A stretch of 64,000 bases of DNA from Pseudomonas nitroreducens (GTDB lineage: Bacteria; Pseudomonadota; Gammaproteobacteria; Pseudomonadales; Pseudomonadaceae), in assembly GCF_014204515.1 (NCBI RefSeq), contig NZ_JACHLI010000005.1:252660-316659 (forward strand), read 5' to 3'. Positions 44,937-53,900 of this stretch are shown here, piece after piece. The first letter of the stretch is position 1, and each line of letters begins with the position of its first letter. A model generated the notes under the pieces. That model did no database searches. It was not told the DNA's origin and saw nothing but the letters and a program-made list of their open reading frames with translations. Position numbers and translations under genes: made by a program.

Positions 44937-45767
44937 GTGCTCGCCACTACCCTGGTGCTGCTGGCCGCGCTGCTGCACGCCACCTGGAACACCCTCGTCA
45001 AATTCAGCAACGACCGTCTGCTGGTGGTCGCCTGCATGGACATGGTCGGCCTGGCCGCCGCGCTGGTCCTGCTGCCGTGGATCGAGATTCCGCCCGCCGC
45101 GGTCTGGCCCTGGCTGCTGGCCGCCGTGTCGCTGCAACTGGTGTATCGCGTGCTGCTGATCCAGGCCTACAAGGTGGGCGATCTCGGGCTGGTCTATCCG
45201 CTGATGCGCGGGTTGTCGCCGCTGGTGGTGCTGGCGCTGACGCTCTACTTCGGCGGCGAGCAGCTGACTGACAAGCAGATCCTCGGCATCCTGCTGATCC
45301 CGGTCGGCATGCTGTTCCTGCTCAAGGGCGGCGGCGGTTCGAAGCTGCCGTGGATCGCCTTTCCCACCGTGCTGCTGATGGGCCTGTGCATCGGTAGCTA
45401 CACCTGGACCGACGGCAATGCGCTGAAGCTCTGGCCCAAGCCACTGGACTACCTGGTCTGGCTGTCGCTGCTGTCCGGCCTGCCGTTCCCGCTGGTGGCG
45501 CTGGTCGGCCGTACGCGTGCCTTCGCCAAATTCTGGATCAACGACTGGAAGCTGGGCATCAGCGTCGGCCTGTGCGTGCTGCTCAGCTATGGCCTGGTGC
45601 TCTGGGCCATGCAACTGGGCTCAATTGCCGAGGCCGCCGCGCTGCGCGAAACCAGCGTGCTGCTGGTGGTGCTGTTCGGCATGCGCTTCCTCAAGGAGCC
45701 TTTCGGCCTGCCGCGTCTGGCCGCGTGCAGCCTGGTGCTGGCGGGCATGCTGGTGATGAAGCTCTGA
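44937..45767 (+). CDS. EamA/DMT-family transporter
   Basis: A 276-residue membrane protein with about ten short transmembrane helices in two EamA repeats (first: LLAALLHATWNTLVKFS; second: VLLMGLCIGSYTWTDGNALK). It ends RLAACSLVLAGMLVMKL. Substrate unknown; such proteins usually export metabolites. GTG 44937 with CAGGAG upstream is chosen. It is divergent from lemA. Confidence 0.88.
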   Translation: MLATTLVLLAALLHATWNTLVKFSNDRLLVVACMDMVGLAAALVLLPWIEIPPAAVWPWLLAAVSLQLVYRVLLIQAYKVGDLGLVYPLMRGLSPLVVLALTLYFGGEQLTDKQILGILLIPVGMLFLLKGGGGSKLPWIAFPTVLLMGLCIGSYTWTDGNALKLWPKPLDYLVWLSLLSGLPFPLVALVGRTRAFAKFWINDWKLGISVGLCVLLSYGLVLWAMQLGSIAEAAALRETSVLLVVLFGMRFLKEPFGLPRLAACSLVLAGMLVMKL

Positions 45768-45867
45768 GGATTGGCCCCGGCTACGGCGTGAGCCGCCAGG
45801 CCGGTCAAGGACGCAGCGCGCGGCGATGACCTAAGCTGCGCGCTTTCCCCTCGACGAGACCTTCCCC

Positions 45868-46254
45868 ATGCCCATTGCCTTCTGGTGCGTCCTGATTGCG
45901 ATCTTCCTGCCTTACGTCGGCACCAGCATCGCCAAGTTCACCGGCGGCGGCTTCGGCCCCCGGCAGAACCACGACCCGCGCACCTTCCTCGCCACCCTGG
46001 AGGGCTACCGCAAGCGCGCCAACGCCTTCCAGATGAACAGCTTCGAGGTGACCCCGGCTTTCGCCGCGGCGGTGATCATCGCCTATGTGGTGAACAACGC
46101 CGAGCCGGCCACCATCGACCGCCTGGCCATTGCCTGGGTCACCAGCCGCCTGCTCTACCTGATCTTCTACATTGCCGACCTGGCGCTGCTGCGCTCGCTG
46201 GTGTGGTTCGCCGGCATGGCGCTGATCATCGCGATCTTCGTCATCTCCGCCTGA
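45868..46254 (+). CDS. MAPEG family membrane protein
   Basis: A 128-residue, four-helix membrane protein with the MAPEG pattern: FLPYVGTSIAKFTGGGF, KRANAFQMNSFEVTPAFAAAVI (the RANAHxNxxE-like motif) and a C-terminal helix pair. Eukaryotic members conjugate glutathione or isomerise lipid mediators; the bacterial role is not known. Confidence 0.85.
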   Translation: MPIAFWCVLIAIFLPYVGTSIAKFTGGGFGPRQNHDPRTFLATLEGYRKRANAFQMNSFEVTPAFAAAVIIAYVVNNAEPATIDRLAIAWVTSRLLYLIFYIADLALLRSLVWFAGMALIIAIFVISA

Positions 46255-46398
46255 CCGGAAGGCGCCTGAACGGCGGCTGAACGAAACCCACGCAGCTGCG
46301 GCGGATGGCCGCAGCGGCTGGCGCGTGGTCTGGATCATTCGGAATTCGGGGCGGATAATCCGGCGCTTCCGTGTCCAGCCGTCCTACAAGAGTCCCCC

Positions 46399-46866
46399 AT
46401 GAAGTTGAAGACCCTGTTCGTTCTGCTGCTTGCCGGCACCGCGCTTGCCGGTTGCCATCGCCAGGACCCGAACTCGCCGGAGTACAAGCGCCAGGCGGTG
46501 TTCAAGGAGATGCTCAAGACCAGCGAGGACATGGGCGGCATGCTGCGCGGGCGCATTCCCTTCGATGGGGACAAGTTCCGCGCGAACTCGACCAGGCTCG
46601 GCGAACTGGCCGACAAGCCCTGGCAGTACTTCCCCAGCACCCAGCCGCCGGCCGATCAGGTGGAGAGCGACGACACCCGCGCCAAGGCGGAAATCTGGCA
46701 GCGCCAGCTGGAATTCCAGGCCGACGCCAAGACCTTCCAGCAGGCCGTCCATACCCTGGGCGAGAACACCCGCAACGCCACGCCGACGCCCGAGGGCGTG
46801 CGCAAGGACTTCGCCGCGGTGGAAGACGCCTGCGAAGCCTGCCACAAGAAATTCCGCGCGCTCTGA
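46399..46866 (+). CDS. Lipoprotein cytochrome c' (class II)
   Basis: A 155-residue haem protein with a lipoprotein signal (ALAGC, Cys19) and one haem-binding motif near the C-terminus, C145-EA-C148-H149-KKF, as in cytochrome c'/c556. The four-helix body (KRQAVFKEMLKTSEDMGGM, DFAAVEDACEACHKKFRAL) fits the class. Class II cytochromes bind electrons or small gases such as NO; anchoring to the membrane is unusual for soluble c'. It stands alone between MAPEG and a REP repeat. Confidence 0.88.
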   Translation: MKLKTLFVLLLAGTALAGCHRQDPNSPEYKRQAVFKEMLKTSEDMGGMLRGRIPFDGDKFRANSTRLGELADKPWQYFPSTQPPADQVESDDTRAKAEIWQRQLEFQADAKTFQQAVHTLGENTRNATPTPEGVRKDFAAVEDACEACHKKFRAL

Positions 46867-46911
46867 GTCCAGCGCACTCGCGCCTCTTCTCCTGGTAGGT
46901 GCGAGCTTGTT

Positions 46912-46988
46912 GTAGCAGCGAGCTTGCTCGCGAACCGCCTGGCACCGCAGCCGCCGGCGAATCCGTTCGCGAGCAGGCTCGCTCCTAC
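46912..46988. repeat. REP-like palindrome (GCAGCGAGCTTGCTCGCGAA...)
   Basis: GTAGCAGCGAGCTTGCTCGCGAA and TTCGCGAGCAGGCTCGCTCCTAC are inverted. A truncated extra half, GTAGGTGCGAGCTTGTT, lies just before it. Same family as 30454-30519. Confidence 0.8.
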
Positions 46989-47010
46989 AGGGAAAACTGA
47001 GCGAAGCGAA

Positions 47011-47409
47011 TCATTCCTCCAGCTCGCGCTTGGCCTGCTCCAGTTCGGCGCGGGCTTCGGCCAGCTTGTCCTTGCGCTTCTCGATCTTCTGCGCATCACC
47101 CTTGTTCATCGCCTTGCGCAGGTCCTTCTCGCGCTGGGCGACTTCCTTCTCGGCGTCCAGCACGTCCTGCTTGCGCTGCTGGGTGAGGCTGGCGTCGGTG
47201 CAATAGGTCTTCACCTTCTCCAGCGCGGTCTGCAGGCCGGCGACGCGGTTGCCGTTGCCCTGGGCCTTGGCCTGTTCGAGCTGGGTTTCGATGGCGGCGC
47301 GCTTGGCGGCGCAGCCGGTCAGCGCTGGCTGGCTGGCCTCGGCGGCGAGCAGCGGGCCGGCGCAGCCGAGGGCGAGAAGGGCGGCCATCAGAGCAGAGCT
47401 TCGGAACAT
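47011..47409 (-). CDS. DUF1090 (YqjC-like) periplasmic protein
   Basis: A 132-residue secreted protein: signal MFRSSALMAALLALGCAGPLLA, then a single Cys-containing segment LTGCAAKRAAIETQLEQAKAQGN and a long charged helix (VLDAEKEVAQREKDLRKAM, EKRKDKLAEARAELEQAKREL) likely to form a coiled coil. Function unknown. AAGGA precedes ATG 47409. Confidence 0.85.
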   Translation of the reverse strand: MFRSSALMAALLALGCAGPLLAAEASQPALTGCAAKRAAIETQLEQAKAQGNGNRVAGLQTALEKVKTYCTDASLTQQRKQDVLDAEKEVAQREKDLRKAMNKGDAQKIEKRKDKLAEARAELEQAKRELEE

Positions 47410-47545
47410 TTGTGGAATCCTTGGTTACCAAACACTAAGACAGTGGAATCAACGGCCGGATTTTGCCACGGACGAGGCGCCGAGGGGCTGCTACAGGACA
47501 AGGCCGGGACTCGCAAGGCTCGCCGGGCGGGCAAGGAGACACGGT

Positions 47546-48559
47546 ATGCGGGTGGCGATGCGGATCGTGCAGGCGCTCATCGCACTGTTGGTGCTGGCGC
47601 TGCTGGTGGGCGGCTGGTGGTACGTGCCCGGCGAACTCAGGCGGCAGCCGCTACTGACCGGCAGCAGCGAGGATGCCTCGGTACGCCAGGGCGAGCGGCG
47701 CCGCAGCTACGTGCTCTACATCCCGCAGAAACTCGCCGAGCGGCCAGCCTTGCTGGTGGTGCTACACAGCTCGCAGAGCAACGGCGAGCACATGCGCCGC
47801 GACAGCGGCTACCGTTTCGATGCGCTGGCCGATCGCGATGGCTTCCTGGTGCTCTATCCCGATGGTTTCGAGGGCCACTGGAACGACTGCCGGCGGGTCG
47901 CGTCCTACAGCGCCCGGCAATTGAACATCGATGACGTCGCCTTCCTCTCGGGGATGATCGCGCGCCTGCAGCGTGAGCGCGGCGTCGATCCTGCGCGGGT
48001 CTTCGTCACCGGTTATTCCAACGGTGGGCAGATGGCCTTGCGCATGGCCGCCGAAGCGCCGGATGCCGTCGAGGGCGTCGCCGCCGTGGCCGCCAGCCTG
48101 CCCAGCGCCGACAACGATGCCTGCCAGCCGGCGCGACAGGCCCGCGCCGCGCTGCTGATGAATGGCACCCAGGACCCGATCAATCCTTATGCCGGCGGCC
48201 GGGTGACCCTGTTCGGCTTCGGTGATCGCGGCAACGTGCTGTCCGCCGAGGACTCCGCCCTGGCCCTGGCGCAGCGCAACGGCCAGGGCGGCGAGCCGCA
48301 GGTGGACCGCCTGACCGATCCCGGCCCAGTTTGGACGCAGCGCCAGCGCTGGGCGGCCGCGGGCGCGCCGCCGGTGGAGCTGGTGACGGTGCATGGCGGC
48401 GGACACCTGATCTCGCAGCCGGGCTACCGGCCACCGCGCCTGCTCGGCCGAGCCGATCCGCAACTGGACGGGCCTGCCGAAATCTGGCGTTTCTTCAGCG
48501 AGCTTTCGCCGCCGCAGCCACCAGCCGACCCGCTGCCCCTCAACCCGCAGGCGCGCTAG
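47546..48559 (+). CDS. Secreted or membrane-anchored esterase (LpqC/PHB-depolymerase-like)
   Basis: A 337-residue alpha/beta hydrolase with an uncleaved or signal helix at the N-terminus (VQALIALLVLALLVGGWWYVPG). The nucleophile motif is TGYSNGGQMALRMAAEAP, the oxyanion region LLVVLHSSQSNGEHM, and the histidine is in VTVHGGGHLI. This is the esterase family that includes feruloyl esterases and polyhydroxybutyrate depolymerases; the substrate is open. Start ATG 47546 with AAGGAG. The stop overlaps the converging gene's stop as CTAG. Confidence 0.82.
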   Translation: MRVAMRIVQALIALLVLALLVGGWWYVPGELRRQPLLTGSSEDASVRQGERRRSYVLYIPQKLAERPALLVVLHSSQSNGEHMRRDSGYRFDALADRDGFLVLYPDGFEGHWNDCRRVASYSARQLNIDDVAFLSGMIARLQRERGVDPARVFVTGYSNGGQMALRMAAEAPDAVEGVAAVAASLPSADNDACQPARQARAALLMNGTQDPINPYAGGRVTLFGFGDRGNVLSAEDSALALAQRNGQGGEPQVDRLTDPGPVWTQRQRWAAAGAPPVELVTVHGGGHLISQPGYRPPRLLGRADPQLDGPAEIWRFFSELSPPQPPADPLPLNPQAR

Positions 48560-49302
48560 AGCTCGATTACCCGGCAGGGATCGAAGCCGCTGTCCTCGCC
48601 CGGATAGGCGCCGGGGTTGGAGACGATGCGCGCGTTGCCGATGCGGTAATCCAGGCATTCGTGGACATGCCCGTGGATCCACAGGTCGCAGCGCTCAGCC
48701 AGGCCTTCCAGGTTCGAGGCAAAGGCCGGCGACAGCGCATCGCCGACATACTCGGCGGGGATCGAGCGTGCGCTGGGCGCCTGGTGGGTGACGATTACCG
48801 TCGGCCCGGCAAAGGGCAGCGCCAGTTCGGCGTCCAGCCATTCGCAGGTGGCGCGGCAGAATTCCTGGCTCATGTCCGGGGTAAAGGGCTGGGTGAAATA
48901 GTCGATGGTGCTGAAGTCCGGCATCAGCAGCTGGGCCTGCTCCTGCGCCAGCTGCGCCGCGCGCTTGCCGTACAGCTGGAAGTCGGTCCAAAGGGTGGCA
49001 CCGAGGAAGCGCACGCCGCCCAGGACCAGTGCATCCTTCTCCAGAAAGTGGATATCCAGCGCCTGCGCCAGGTTGCGCATCGCCTGGGTCAGGTCCGCCA
49101 GGTCCGAGTGGTAGAACTCGTGGTTGCCGGCGACGTAGATGATCTCGCTATCGGGGAATTCATCGCGCGCCCAGTGCAGGCCCTGCAGGTGCTCGTGGAT
49201 GTCGCCGGCCAGCACCACCACGTCGGCCGGAGCCTGGGGCAGCCCACGGCGGCCGCCCGGGAAATGTTCGTGATGCAGGTCGGAGAGAACTCGCAGGCGC
49301 AT
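48556..49302 (-). CDS. Calcineurin-like metallophosphoesterase
   Basis: A 248-residue phosphoesterase with all five metal-binding blocks: LSDLHHEH (DxH), VVLAGDIHEH (GDxH), VAGNHEFYH (GNHE), VTHQAPSA and IHGHVHECL (GHxH). The substrate is not evident; such small proteins cleave phosphomono- or diesters, including cyclic nucleotides. Confidence 0.9.
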   Translation of the reverse strand: MRLRVLSDLHHEHFPGGRRGLPQAPADVVVLAGDIHEHLQGLHWARDEFPDSEIIYVAGNHEFYHSDLADLTQAMRNLAQALDIHFLEKDALVLGGVRFLGATLWTDFQLYGKRAAQLAQEQAQLLMPDFSTIDYFTQPFTPDMSQEFCRATCEWLDAELALPFAGPTVIVTHQAPSARSIPAEYVGDALSPAFASNLEGLAERCDLWIHGHVHECLDYRIGNARIVSNPGAYPGEDSGFDPCRVIEL

Positions 49303-49477
49303 GGGGCTTCGGCTTGGCTTGTAGGAAAGAGCCGAGCATAGCGAATGGTCCTACTTTTGACATGAGTCATGGCACCGGCAGTCCCTGCCTAAATCCTTTC
49401 AGAAATTAAGAGATGATTCAGAAGACTCCTTCAGCTTCCGCTTGGGCCCGCTGTTCCGGCGCCCCCAAGGAGGACTC

Positions 49478-50782
49478 ATGAAACTCATCTGGATCGTTTT
49501 GCTGGCCGTGGCGGCCAGCTTCGGCCTGGCGCTGGTCATCGACCCGCCGGCGACCCTGGATATCTGGGTGCTGCGCAAGCAGGCCATTCTCTTCACCGGC
49601 GTCGCGTCCTTCGCGCTGATGTCGCTGATCATGCTGCTGGCGGTACGTCCGGTGTGGCTGGAAAAGCCGCTGGACGGCCTCGACCGCATGTACCGCGCGC
49701 ACAAGTGGGCGGGCATCCTGGCCATTGTGCTGGGCCTGGCGCACTACCTGATGGAGCTGGGCGGGCCGCTGCTCGCCGAGTTCATTGCCAAGCCGGCCAA
49801 GGGGCCGCGGGTGGGAACCTTCCTCGACGCTTTCCGTGGTTCGGCCAAGGACCTGGGCGAGTGGTCGGCGTGGCTGCTGGCGGCGATGCTGGTCATCACC
49901 CTCTGGCAGCGCTTCCCGTATCACCTGTGGCGCTACGTCCACAAAACCCTGGCGGTGGTCTACCTGGTGCTGGCTTTCCACGCGGTGGTGCTGGCGCCGG
50001 CAGGTTACTGGATGCAGCCGATCGGCTGGCTGGTGGCGCTCTGCGCTGGCGTGGGCAGCCTGTGCGCGCTGTGGGCGCTGAGCGGGCAGATCGGCCGCCG
50101 GCGCACCCATGAAGGTGTCGTGGTAGCCATCGAGCGCCCCGGCGAGCGCATGCTGGAAGTGACCTGTCAGCTGCAGGGCCGCTGGCAGCACCGTGCCGGC
50201 CAGTTCGCCTTCCTCACCTGCGATCGCCTGGAGGGGCAGCATCCCTTCACCCTGTCCAGCGGTGACCTGGGCAATGGCGAGGTGCGCTTCAGTATCAAGG
50301 CGCTCGGCGATTACACCCAGCGCCTTCAGGAGGCTCTGAAGGTCGGTGATCCGGTGAAGGTGGAAGGGCCCTATGGCCGCTTCGACTTCCGTCGCGACAA
50401 GGGCGAGCGGCAGGTGTGGATTGCCGGGGGCATCGGCATCACGCCGTTCCTGGCCTGGCTCGAGTCGCTACAGGCGCGGCCGGATGACTGCCCGGAAGTG
50501 ACCTTGCTGTACTGCGTGCGCTCGCCGTCCGACGCGATCTACGCCGGTCGCCTGCGCGAGCTTTGCGCGCAACTGCCGCGCATCGATCTGCGCGTGCATT
50601 ACAGCGAGAGTGAAGGCTACCTGCAGGCGACCGACCTGGGTCTGCAGCCCGGTGCGCAAGGGCGCTGGCCCAGTGTCTGGTTCTGCGGTCCGCAGGCCTT
50701 GGCCGAGTTGCTGCGCCGTGATCTGCGCCGCCAGGGTATGCCCAGCAGCCGTTTCCACCAGGAAGCCTTCCAGATGCGCTGA
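49478..50782 (+). CDS. Ferric-reductase-like membrane flavoprotein
   Basis: A 434-residue protein. The N-terminal half has about six transmembrane helices with His-bearing helices (RAHKWAGILAIVLGLAHYL, HKTLAVVYLVLAFHAVVL), the ferric-reductase-type haem domain. The C-terminal half is an FAD/NAD-binding reductase: HPFTLSS (FAD motif), VEGPYGRF, AGGIGITPFLAWLES and VWFCGPQALAE. It probably passes electrons from NAD(P)H across the membrane; acceptor unknown. AAGGAGGA precedes ATG 49478. No Fur box is obvious upstream. Confidence 0.88.
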   Translation: MKLIWIVLLAVAASFGLALVIDPPATLDIWVLRKQAILFTGVASFALMSLIMLLAVRPVWLEKPLDGLDRMYRAHKWAGILAIVLGLAHYLMELGGPLLAEFIAKPAKGPRVGTFLDAFRGSAKDLGEWSAWLLAAMLVITLWQRFPYHLWRYVHKTLAVVYLVLAFHAVVLAPAGYWMQPIGWLVALCAGVGSLCALWALSGQIGRRRTHEGVVVAIERPGERMLEVTCQLQGRWQHRAGQFAFLTCDRLEGQHPFTLSSGDLGNGEVRFSIKALGDYTQRLQEALKVGDPVKVEGPYGRFDFRRDKGERQVWIAGGIGITPFLAWLESLQARPDDCPEVTLLYCVRSPSDAIYAGRLRELCAQLPRIDLRVHYSESEGYLQATDLGLQPGAQGRWPSVWFCGPQALAELLRRDLRRQGMPSSRFHQEAFQMR

Positions 50783-50788
50783 GGCCGT

Positions 50789-52456
50789 TCAGAAACCGGC
50801 GACGCCCAGGTCGTGCAACTGCCCGCGCAACTGCACGACTTGTGGGGCGCTGAAGAAGTCTTCCAGCTGTTTCGCACGGACCTTGCCGATGCCCGGCTGC
50901 TGCTGCCATTGCGCGGCGCTGCGAGTGGCCAGGGTTGACCAGCCTTCACCCGCGGGATGAGCGTCGGGTGAAGGCGCTCCGAGGGCGCGCAGCCAGAGGG
51001 TGAACGGGCGCTGGCGAGCCAGCTGGAACTGCTGGTGCAGTGCAGACGCGCTGCGTTCAGCCAATCCGGGCACCGTGCCCAATTGCTCCGGGGTCAGCGT
51101 CATCCAGTCGAGCATTCCTTGCAGCAGGCCGGCTTCGTGCAGGCGCCGCCAGGTGCCCGGCCCGACGCCGGCGAGGCCCAGGCCGTTCTTGCCGCTCAGC
51201 CACTCCAGTCGGGCGAGGAATTGCGCCTCGCAATCCGCCGTGGGCCGCCAGCAGGTGAGGGCGTTGTATTGCGCGTCCGCTGGAGCAATCAGCTCGGGGC
51301 GAGTCGGCGAGCGCCAGACCACGCCGTCCAGGCGCGGGATGGTCAGCCCGGCGAGGGCGATGGCGACCTGATCGCCGGGCCGTGCGTCGAGGTTGCGCCA
51401 GCGCTTGAGCGAGCCTGCGCCGACACGCTGGATGGTCCGCCCATCCAGCTCAACCGGTGCGAGATGCAGCACGGGCGTTACCCGTCCACTGCGGCCGACC
51501 TTGAACTCCACGCGCCGGACTTCGGCCAGTGCCTGCTGGTGCGGATACTTCCAGGCCACCGCCCAGCCGGGGGATTGTGCGCTCCAGGTCTTGCCCGGCG
51601 GCCGGCGACCCTGGCGGATGACGATGCCGTCGCTGGCGAAGGGCAGCGGCTGGCGATACCAACGCTCGCGCCAGGTTTCGACTTCGTCGAAGCCGGTTAC
51701 CGGTTCGGTCAGTTCGGCGCTGTCGGCGAAGCCCAGCTGGCGCAGGCGCGCCAGGCGCTCGGGCATCTCCAGTGGGCCATCGGGCAGCTCCCAGACGAAC
51801 AGGCCGACCTGCTCGCCCTCATCCCCCAGTTCCTTGCGCGCCATCAGCCCGGCGACCTTGCCGCGCGCACCGCCGCCGCCCTGCCGGGCTTGCACATGCT
51901 GCGGCAGGCGCCAGTAGAGCTCGCCTTGCAGCACCAGCCGTCCACGCGCGCCGGGCAACTGTCGAGGGATGGCTGCAATGCGCTGCGCGTTGCGGGTCCA
52001 GTCCTGCCCGGCAGTGCCGTCGCCACGACTGATCGCCTGGGCGAGCTCACCGTTCTTGTAGACCAGCGTCACCGCTACGCCGTCGACCTTGGGTTGAACC
52101 CAGAGGTCGCTGCGGTTTTCCAGCCAGCTGCGCACCGCCGTGGCATCAGGAAGTTTGTCGAGACCGGTGTGGGCGAAGGGGTGGGGGATCTCCCCTGCGC
52201 TGCTGGCCAGCGGCGATGGGGGTTCTTCGCTCACCTGGGGAAAGCAGGCCTGCCATTGCCGGAGTCGCTCGCGGGCCTGGTCGTAGAGCTCATCGGCGAC
52301 GGGAGATTGTCCGTCGCGGTGGTAAGCGTCATCCCATTGGGCCAACTGCGTTCGCAGCGCTGCGAGCTGTTGGGCTGCCTGCTCGGGTGACCATTCGGGG
52401 CAGGCAAGAATCGGGGTACAAAGGCAGGCGAAAGCAGCAAGGACCAAGGCGCGCAT
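50789..52456 (-). CDS. ligB: NAD-dependent DNA ligase LigB with signal-like N-terminus
   Basis: A 555-residue adenylation-type DNA ligase. The active-site Lys123 is in QPKVDGVAV; NLRT/RGDGTAGQDWT, GELYW, SDGIVIR and AWKYP are ligase motifs, followed by the OB fold and helix-hairpin-helix repeats (VPGLAERSAS, PGIGKVRAKQ). It lacks the zinc finger and BRCT domain of LigA, as LigB proteins do. The N-terminus MRALVLAAFACLCTPILACPEWS reads like a cleavable secretion signal. I prefer ATG 52456; an upstream ATG adds 10 residues. It converges on the reductase with a 6-base gap. Confidence 0.9.
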   Translation of the reverse strand: MRALVLAAFACLCTPILACPEWSPEQAAQQLAALRTQLAQWDDAYHRDGQSPVADELYDQARERLRQWQACFPQVSEEPPSPLASSAGEIPHPFAHTGLDKLPDATAVRSWLENRSDLWVQPKVDGVAVTLVYKNGELAQAISRGDGTAGQDWTRNAQRIAAIPRQLPGARGRLVLQGELYWRLPQHVQARQGGGGARGKVAGLMARKELGDEGEQVGLFVWELPDGPLEMPERLARLRQLGFADSAELTEPVTGFDEVETWRERWYRQPLPFASDGIVIRQGRRPPGKTWSAQSPGWAVAWKYPHQQALAEVRRVEFKVGRSGRVTPVLHLAPVELDGRTIQRVGAGSLKRWRNLDARPGDQVAIALAGLTIPRLDGVVWRSPTRPELIAPADAQYNALTCWRPTADCEAQFLARLEWLSGKNGLGLAGVGPGTWRRLHEAGLLQGMLDWMTLTPEQLGTVPGLAERSASALHQQFQLARQRPFTLWLRALGAPSPDAHPAGEGWSTLATRSAAQWQQQPGIGKVRAKQLEDFFSAPQVVQLRGQLHDLGVAGF

Positions 52457-52649
52457 GGTGGGCTTCCTGGCGGCGGAAATGCCCAAGGCTAGGAGGCGGC
52501 GCTGTCTGTCGGCGATTGGAGTCCGGTGGATTGTTCCGCGGAGATTGTGAGATAGCAGGAGTGAAATGGTGGGCGTCGTCTCGTGATGGGTTTGCGAGCA
52601 AGAACTAGGCGTCCCCCTCGTTCCTACGAAAAGCCTTTGCGCTGGAAAC

Positions 52650-52680
52650 GAAAAAGCCCCGCCGAGGCGGGGCTTTTTCC
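52650..52680 (-). terminator. Intrinsic terminator of metK
   Basis: AAAAAGCCCCGCC-GA-GGCGGGGCTTTTT at 52651-52678 is a strong symmetrical terminator just beyond the metK stop (minus strand), usable in both directions. Confidence 0.92.
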
Positions 52681-52692
52681 TGCTGCCGGGTC

Positions 52693-53883
52693 TTACAGAC
52701 CGGCGGCGTCACGCAGGGCGGCAGCCTTGTCGGTGCGCTCCCAGGTGAAGGCGGTGAAGGTGTCGTCACCGTAGGTCATTTCGAACGGGTTGCGACCGAA
52801 GTGGCCGTAGGCCGCGGTCGGCAGGTACATCGGGTGCAGCAGGTCGAGCATCTTGGTGATCGCGTACGGACGCAGGTCGAAGTGCTCGCGGACCAGCTGG
52901 ATGATCTTGTCATCGCTGATCTTGCCGGTGCCGAAGGTGTTGATCGAGATGGAGGTCGGCAGGGCCACGCCGATGGCGTAGGACACCTGGATCTCGCAGC
53001 GCTCGGCCAGGCCGGCGGCAACGATGTTCTTGGCCACGTAGCGGCCGGCGTAGGCAGCGGAACGGTCGACCTTGGACGGGTCCTTGCCGGAGAACGCGCC
53101 GCCACCGTGACGGGCCATGCCGCCGTAGGAGTCGACGATGATCTTGCGGCCGGTCAGGCCGCAGTCGCCCACCGGGCCGCCGATCACGAAGTTGCCGGTC
53201 GGGTTGATGTGGAACTGGGTGTCCTTGTGCAGCAGTTCGGCCGGCAGGGCGTGCTTGATGATCAGCTCCATCACGCCTTCGCGCAGATCGGCCAGCGACA
53301 CTTCCGGGTTGTGCTGGGTGGACAGCACCACGGCGTCGATGCCGACCACCTTGCCGCCTTCGTAGCGGCAGGTGACCTGGCTCTTGGCGTCCGGGCGCAG
53401 CCAGGTCAGTAGGTTGGACTTGCGTGCCTCGGCCTGGCGCTCGACCAGGGCGTGGGAGAAGCGGATCGGCGCGGGCATCAGCACGTCGGTTTCGTTGCTG
53501 GCGTAGCCGAACATCAGGCCCTGGTCGCCAGCGCCCTGGTCTTCCGGCTTGGCGCGGTCGACGCCCTGGTTGATGTCCGGGGACTGCTTGCCGATGATGT
53601 TCATCACGCCGCAGGTGGCGCCGTCGAAGCCGACGTCGGAGCTGGTGTAGCCGATGTCGCAGATGACGTCGCGGACGATCTGCTCCAGGTCGACCCAGGC
53701 GCTGGTGGTGACTTCGCCGGCAACGATGGCGACGCCGGTCTTGACCAGGGTTTCCACCGCCACGCGAGCGTGCTTGTCCTTGGCGATGATGGCGTCGAGC
53801 ACCGCATCGGAGATCTGGTCCGCGATCTTGTCCGGATGGCCTTCGGAGACGGATTCGGAGGTGAAAACTGAGTATTCGCTCAT
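52693..53883 (-). CDS. metK: S-adenosylmethionine synthetase
   Basis: MetK makes SAM from methionine and ATP. The 396-residue protein is full length: FTSESVSEGHPDKIADQISDAVLDA, GEVTTSA, GDQGLMFGYA, the P-loop-like GGGAFSGKDPSKVDRSAAY and GHFGR. It lies 17 bases downstream of the ArsR-methyltransferase regulator on the same strand, so the two form an operon. Confidence 0.97.
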   Translation of the reverse strand: MSEYSVFTSESVSEGHPDKIADQISDAVLDAIIAKDKHARVAVETLVKTGVAIVAGEVTTSAWVDLEQIVRDVICDIGYTSSDVGFDGATCGVMNIIGKQSPDINQGVDRAKPEDQGAGDQGLMFGYASNETDVLMPAPIRFSHALVERQAEARKSNLLTWLRPDAKSQVTCRYEGGKVVGIDAVVLSTQHNPEVSLADLREGVMELIIKHALPAELLHKDTQFHINPTGNFVIGGPVGDCGLTGRKIIVDSYGGMARHGGGAFSGKDPSKVDRSAAYAGRYVAKNIVAAGLAERCEIQVSYAIGVALPTSISINTFGTGKISDDKIIQLVREHFDLRPYAITKMLDLLHPMYLPTAAYGHFGRNPFEMTYGDDTFTAFTWERTDKAAALRDAAGL

Positions 53884-53900
53884 CTAACGGTTCCTATCAT

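Noticed and set aside
30563..46990. Possible CRISPR array from repeated GTAGGAGCGAGC-type units
   Set aside because: The units are inverted pairs at scattered sites, not direct repeats with uniform spacers, so they are REP elements.
49303..49477. Fur box before the ferric-reductase-like gene
   Set aside because: The AT-rich stretch (ctttcagaaattaagagatgattc) does not match GATAATGATAATCATTATC well enough.
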